Assembly: GCA_964449305.1 (NCBI GenBank) | Contig: CAYUYM010000022.1 | Coordinates: 1-26,955, forward strand | Length of the DNA stretch: 26,955 nucleotides | From: CAYUYM01 sp964449305 | GTDB lineage: Bacteria; Bacteroidota; Ignavibacteria; SZUA-365; CAYQST01 | Reading direction: 5' to 3' | Shown: piece by piece, positions 23,610 through 26,955 of the stretch | Position numbering within the stretch: the first letter of the stretch is position 1 | Layout of the letters: each line of letters opens with the position of its first letter | Program-made: the position numbers and the translations under genes | The notes under the pieces: model-generated | Database searches by the model: none | Seen by the model: the letters and a program-made list of their open reading frames with translations, nothing else | Told to the model about the DNA's origin: nothing

Positions 23610-25496
23610 ATGAAACGCCGAACCAAGCGCAACTATCACCGCCTGCCCCTGCAGTGGACCATCGTCGCCCTGCTGGCATGGATCCTCATTCGCCCGGTGT
23701 TTGACGCCGCCTACGTCACCGATGTTGAAACGTACTGCCCGCTCGGAGGCATGCAGGCCTTCGGGAGCCTGCTGGTGAACAACTCGCTGGCGTGCAACAT
23801 GTCGGAAACGCAGATCTTCCTCGGCCTCGCCCTTCTTGTGGGTGTCCTTGCCTTCAGCAAACTCTTCTGCAGCCATGTGTGTCCGATCGGGACCTTCACG
23901 GAATGGCTCGGGCGTTTCGGGGAACGTCGGAAAATGCGCCTCACCATCACCGGTCTGCCCGACCGCCTGCTCCGGGTGCTGAAGTACGCACTGATGTTCG
24001 TGACCTTCTATTTCACTGTCGAGGCCAGCGAGCTTTTCTGCCGGACCTTTGACCCGTACTACGCAGTCCTCACGGGTTTCAGTGGTGATGTGGTGCTCTG
24101 GTACGCCATCCCGGCCATAATCATCACCGTGCTCGGATCCATCTTCATCCGGCAGTTCTGGTGCAAGTACCTGTGCCCATTGGGCGCTGCGTCCAACCTG
24201 TTCATGAATGCCGGCATCTTCGGCGTGGTCATACTCGCCGGTATCCTCCTGCCCCTGTTCCATGTCACCGTCAACTGGGTGTGGGTTCTGCTGGTCCTGG
24301 CAATCGCAGGTTTCATCGTTGAAGCGGTGCGGATGCGTTCCTGGCTTGTTCCCGGTGTGCACGTGACACGAAATGTGGCAACCTGCACAGACTGCCTGAA
24401 ATGCGACAAGGCCTGCCCCATGGGCATCAAGGTGACGGCCACCGAGGTGGTGGACCACATCGACTGCCACCTCTGTGGCGACTGCATCGGTGTGTGCAGG
24501 GAGAAGGACACCATGGGACTGAACAAGCGCAGGATGCGCTGGCTGCCTCCGGCGGCGACGGTGGTGCTCGCCATGGCGGGCATCCTCTTCGCCTCGCGCG
24601 TCGAGCTTCCGACCATCGACATCACCTGGGGCCCGGCAGACAGGATCGCATCGGCATCGGTCTACGAGCAGACCGGCCTCAAGAGCATCAAGTGCTTCGG
24701 AAGCAGCCGGAGCTTTGCAGCGACGCTTCAGGAGGTGCCTGGCATCCTCGGCGTGAAGGCCTATGCCCGTTCACATTCGGTGAAAATCCTGTACGACCCG
24801 TCCATCATCACCCCGGAGGAGATCCGCCGGCACATCTTCACGCCCCTGCACAGCCTCGTGGCCATCCCCGCCGCCGATGCAACCATCGCCATCGTGGAGA
24901 TGGGCGTCGACCGGCTCTTCGATCGTGTCGACATGAACACCATCATCGACGGCCTTTCGCAGGTGGACGGTGTGTACAGCATCGAGACGGAATATGGTGA
25001 ACCGGTGAATGTGCGGGTCTCCTACGATCCTTCGCGCGTGAATGCCGACGCGCTCCGCGATCGCATCACGAACCCGCCACCCGCCGGGGATGGCACGATG
25101 CGGGAGGGGTTCCCTGTGAGTTCGACCACCCCCGCAACAGAGACGATCACCGGCCTCGCATTCCGGAAGGAGATCTTCGCCATCGACAGCACCACGTGCA
25201 ACGATTACCAAACGTTCGATGCCGGCAGCCTGGCCATACTGAAGGTCCCCTTCGAACAGGGGCTGGAGCCGGAGAAGGCGGAGATGATTCCGTATCTCGT
25301 CTCACATCTCTCCAACGATGCAGGTGTGGTGCGCGTTGATACGCGCTTCCCGGATGCGGTGCCCGAACTGTGGGTGTTCTACGTCTCCGCAAAAACGAAT
25401 GTCGACAACATCCGGAATGCACTGAAGTCGCCGGTGCTTTCGATCACCTACGAATCAGGAGACACGGAGGACGTCGAGAATCCGTTCCAGTTCTGA
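23610..25496 (+). CDS. NapH/CcoG-like membrane polyferredoxin fused to HMA-like domains
   Basis: Membrane protein of 628 residues. Residues 1-330 follow the NapH/MauN/CcoG plan: several hydrophobic segments with 'CPLGGMQAFGS' (C43), 'FCSHVCPIGTFTEWL' (C87, C91) and 'FWCKYLCPLGA' (C185, C189), then two 4Fe-4S motifs, C259-C262-C265-C269 ('CTDCLKCDKACP') and C286-C289-C292-C296 ('CHLCGDCIGVC'). One more helix (about 312-328) leads to a soluble C-terminal half of about 300 residues with ferredoxin-like/HMA-like folds: about 357-411 ('LQEVPGILGVKAYARSHS', 'VKILYDPSIITPEEI'), about 424-487 and a looser third at about 519-612. The metal CxxC of HMA domains is reduced to a single C362. The protein likely carries electrons at the membrane; the appended domains may sense or bind a partner. 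The start at 23610 is chosen because upstream codons look non-coding. Confidence 0.85.
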   Translation: MKRRTKRNYHRLPLQWTIVALLAWILIRPVFDAAYVTDVETYCPLGGMQAFGSLLVNNSLACNMSETQIFLGLALLVGVLAFSKLFCSHVCPIGTFTEWLGRFGERRKMRLTITGLPDRLLRVLKYALMFVTFYFTVEASELFCRTFDPYYAVLTGFSGDVVLWYAIPAIIITVLGSIFIRQFWCKYLCPLGAASNLFMNAGIFGVVILAGILLPLFHVTVNWVWVLLVLAIAGFIVEAVRMRSWLVPGVHVTRNVATCTDCLKCDKACPMGIKVTATEVVDHIDCHLCGDCIGVCREKDTMGLNKRRMRWLPPAATVVLAMAGILFASRVELPTIDITWGPADRIASASVYEQTGLKSIKCFGSSRSFAATLQEVPGILGVKAYARSHSVKILYDPSIITPEEIRRHIFTPLHSLVAIPAADATIAIVEMGVDRLFDRVDMNTIIDGLSQVDGVYSIETEYGEPVNVRVSYDPSRVNADALRDRITNPPPAGDGTMREGFPVSSTTPATETITGLAFRKEIFAIDSTTCNDYQTFDAGSLAILKVPFEQGLEPEKAEMIPYLVSHLSNDAGVVRVDTRFPDAVPELWVFYVSAKTNVDNIRNALKSPVLSITYESGDTEDVENPFQF

Positions 25497-25504
25497 TCGC
25501 CGCG

Positions 25505-26866
25505 TCACGATGCGGGGAAGAACTCCTCGTGAAGCGAGGTGATGGCCTGCGGGATGTACTGTTCTTCGATCACAAAGGTGAGATTGATGTCGGATGAGCC
25601 TTGGGAGATCATGTCGACAGGGATCTCTGACAACCGCCCGAAGATGCGCGCTGCAAGGCCACGCTCACGGCGGATGTTCTCCCCGATGATGCAGACGATG
25701 GCCATCCTCGGGTTCACGGTGACGTGCCCATAGTGTGAGAGATCCTCTACAAGGCGGTCGAGATCCGGAGTGGAATCGATGCTCAACGACACGCTGACCT
25801 CGGACGTGGTGACCAGATCCACCGAGGTCTGATGGTCGTTGAAAATGTCGAACATCTTTTTCATGAAGCCGTAGCTGCCGAGCATGCGTGTGGAGGCGAT
25901 GTTCAGCACGGTGATGCCGCGCTTGTAGGAGATGGACTTCACGACGGAATTCGACGGTGGGATGGAGGCGCGTATGGCCGTGCCGTTGTTGCCGGGATTG
26001 AGCGTGTTGAAAATGTAGACGGGGATGTTCTTCTCGATCGCGGGCAGCAGCGTGCTGGGATGGAGCACCTTGGCCCCGAAGTAGGCAAGCTCGGATGCCT
26101 CCTTGAACGACATCTCATCGACACGCCGGGCATGAGGCACAAGCTTGGGGTCGGCAGTGAGGATGCCGTCGACGTCGGTCCAGATCTCGATGGCCTCTGC
26201 ATGGAGTGTCGCTCCCACGATTGCCGCCGTATAGTCGGAGCCTCCACGCCCAAGGGTGGTGGTCAGGCCGCGGTGATCAGCGGCGATGAAGCCCTGGATC
26301 ACCGGGACGCGACGCTTCCTGACAATGGGTCCGAGGATGCCGGTGGTCTTCTCCGCGGTGGCGACGAAGTCCGGCTCGGCCCGCCCGAAATCACTGTTGG
26401 TGATGATGAACCCCCGTGAATCGACAAGCTGTGCCGGCACCCCCATCTCCGTCATCGCGACCGCGGCGATCGCCGTGGACATGCGCTCGCCATAGGCGAC
26501 GAAGAAGTCCAGGACGCGTGGTGAGAGATCTCCCGTGATCGAGAGACCATAGAGGAGGTGCTGAAGCTCGTCGAAGTACCGGGAGAACTCGCGGATGAGG
26601 GCATCCTGCTCGCGCAGCCCGTTGATGAGTCCCTGGATGATGTCGTAATGGCGGCCGACGACCTCGGATTTGAGGCGCCCCTGAGCCTCGGACTCGCGGC
26701 CCTCAGCTGCGATGCGTGCACAGTCGATGAGCGCGTTCGTCACCCCTGCACTGGCGGAGAGGACGACGATGGGATGCCGCTGCTGCCGGGATCTGACGAT
26801 GGAGCACATCGTGCGCATGGTCTCGGCATCGGCGACGGAGGTTCCGCCAAATTTCATGACGATCAT
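25505..26866 (-). CDS. lysC: Aspartate kinase (monofunctional, with C-terminal ACT domains)
   Basis: Cytoplasmic aspartokinase of 453 residues, phosphorylating L-aspartate as the first step toward lysine, methionine, threonine and diaminopimelate. The kinase domain starts at once with 'MKFGGTSVADAETMRTM', then 'VVLSASAGVTNALI', 'TTLGRGGSDYTAAIVGA' and 'EIWTDVDGILTADPKLVP', all diagnostic. The last about 150 residues form ACT domains ('GITVLNIASTRMLGSYGFM', 'VDLVTTSEVSVSLSID', 'MAIVCIIGENIRRERGLAAR'), implying feedback control by an end product. The length matches single-function LysC, without a fused homoserine dehydrogenase. ATG 26866 is chosen with AGGA about 9 bases upstream; ATG 26857 is an alternative. 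The stop is 8 bases from the polyferredoxin stop on the other strand, with no clear terminator between. The gene symbol is by function; paralogues (thrA-like) cannot be excluded. Confidence 0.95.
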   Translation of the reverse strand: MIVMKFGGTSVADAETMRTMCSIVRSRQQRHPIVVLSASAGVTNALIDCARIAAEGRESEAQGRLKSEVVGRHYDIIQGLINGLREQDALIREFSRYFDELQHLLYGLSITGDLSPRVLDFFVAYGERMSTAIAAVAMTEMGVPAQLVDSRGFIITNSDFGRAEPDFVATAEKTTGILGPIVRKRRVPVIQGFIAADHRGLTTTLGRGGSDYTAAIVGATLHAEAIEIWTDVDGILTADPKLVPHARRVDEMSFKEASELAYFGAKVLHPSTLLPAIEKNIPVYIFNTLNPGNNGTAIRASIPPSNSVVKSISYKRGITVLNIASTRMLGSYGFMKKMFDIFNDHQTSVDLVTTSEVSVSLSIDSTPDLDRLVEDLSHYGHVTVNPRMAIVCIIGENIRRERGLAARIFGRLSEIPVDMISQGSSDINLTFVIEEQYIPQAITSLHEEFFPAS

Positions 26867-26889
26867 GCGCAGGGTTCCTCGGGAGGTGT

Positions 26890-26912
26890 CAAAAAAAGGG
26901 GGGGAGGGGGGG
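26890..26912. repeat. Homopurine tract A7-G7-A-G7 in the aspartate kinase leader
   Basis: On the + strand a run of seven A, seven G, one A and seven G covers most of 26891-26912. In the kinase transcript it reads C7-U-C7-U7, about 25 bases before the start codon. Confidence 0.9.
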
Positions 26913-26943
26913 CTGATCGAATTCCGTGGATTTTTCAGCACCC

Positions 26944-26949
26944 AAGTTA
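26944..26949 (-). promoter_or_regulatory. Candidate -10 element TAACTT of the aspartate kinase gene
   Basis: On the minus strand CTAACTTGGG lies about 78 bases before the ATG at 26866 and resembles CTATCTTGGC before the polyferredoxin gene. The -35 would lie at or beyond the window end, so it cannot be tested here. Confidence 0.3.
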
Positions 26950-26955
26950 GAGAAA

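Noticed and set aside
25494..25530. Possible shared terminator between the polyferredoxin and aspartate kinase genes
   Set aside because: Only a weak six-pair stem with a G-T pair and no T-run in the 8-base gap or the gene ends.
26887..26892. Perfect TTGACA on the minus strand before aspartate kinase
   Set aside because: A -10 at 17 bases would overlap the start codon itself, so it cannot drive this start.

Overview
The window looks like a chromosomal segment from a GC-rich member of the Bacteroidota/Chlorobiota/Ignavibacteria-Kapabacteria side of the FCB superphylum. The strongest clue is the C-terminal type IX secretion (T9SS) sorting domain, with the sequence style 'NYPNPFNPSTTISYRLPE', on the large secreted protein ending at 5921. 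A second type A-like sorting domain ends the LamG protein at 1950. LpxH and the polysaccharide genes point to a Gram-negative envelope. The taxon is inferred from protein style only; no rRNA is present.

Layout. (1) 1-5921: two cell-surface proteins, a LamG/Fn3-like protein and a 1235-residue P-domain protein, closed by a strong terminator at 5963-5990. (2) 6133-14713: a tight six-gene + strand operon with a YfhO-family multi-pass membrane protein, a GT4 glycosyltransferase, a Wzx-type flippase, a CgeB-like glycosyltransferase and two more GT4 enzymes. The junctions are 23 bp, a GTGA overlap, 1 bp, 4 bp and an 8 bp overlap. This is a surface-glycan or glycolipid assembly cluster; no Wzy polymerase or initiating phosphoglycosyltransferase is visible. 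(3) 14830-16699: proline dehydrogenase followed by a BtuF-like substrate-binding lipoprotein. (4) 16713-20415, minus strand: a small lipoprotein of unknown function, then an lpxH-PBP1A pair that overlaps by 23 bp. (5) 20556-20628: tRNA-Lys(CUU), divergent from lpxH with apparently back-to-back promoters. (6) 20732-21838: a membrane acyltransferase. (7) 21912-23387, minus: a putative lipoprotein with five tandem beta-sandwich repeats, four of them carrying cysteines in a 92-residue register. (8) 23610-25496: a NapH/CcoG-like membrane polyferredoxin fused to HMA-like domains. (9) 25505-26866, minus: monofunctional aspartate kinase.

Most genes are housekeeping or envelope functions. Lipid A synthesis (LpxH), peptidoglycan synthesis (PBP1A), glycan assembly, acyl modification and T9SS cargo together make this an envelope-rich segment. 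I see no rRNA, CRISPR array, insertion sequence, phage gene, toxin-antitoxin pair or obvious defence system. Intergenic stretches are all under 300 bp; the longest are 1951-2213 and 23388-23609, and both hold candidate promoters.

The least conventional items are the polyferredoxin-HMA fusion, the cysteine-laddered repeat lipoprotein, promoter elements repeated across the window, and a terminator written into the last codons of a convergent gene. I did not find a clearly new multi-gene system and do not claim one.
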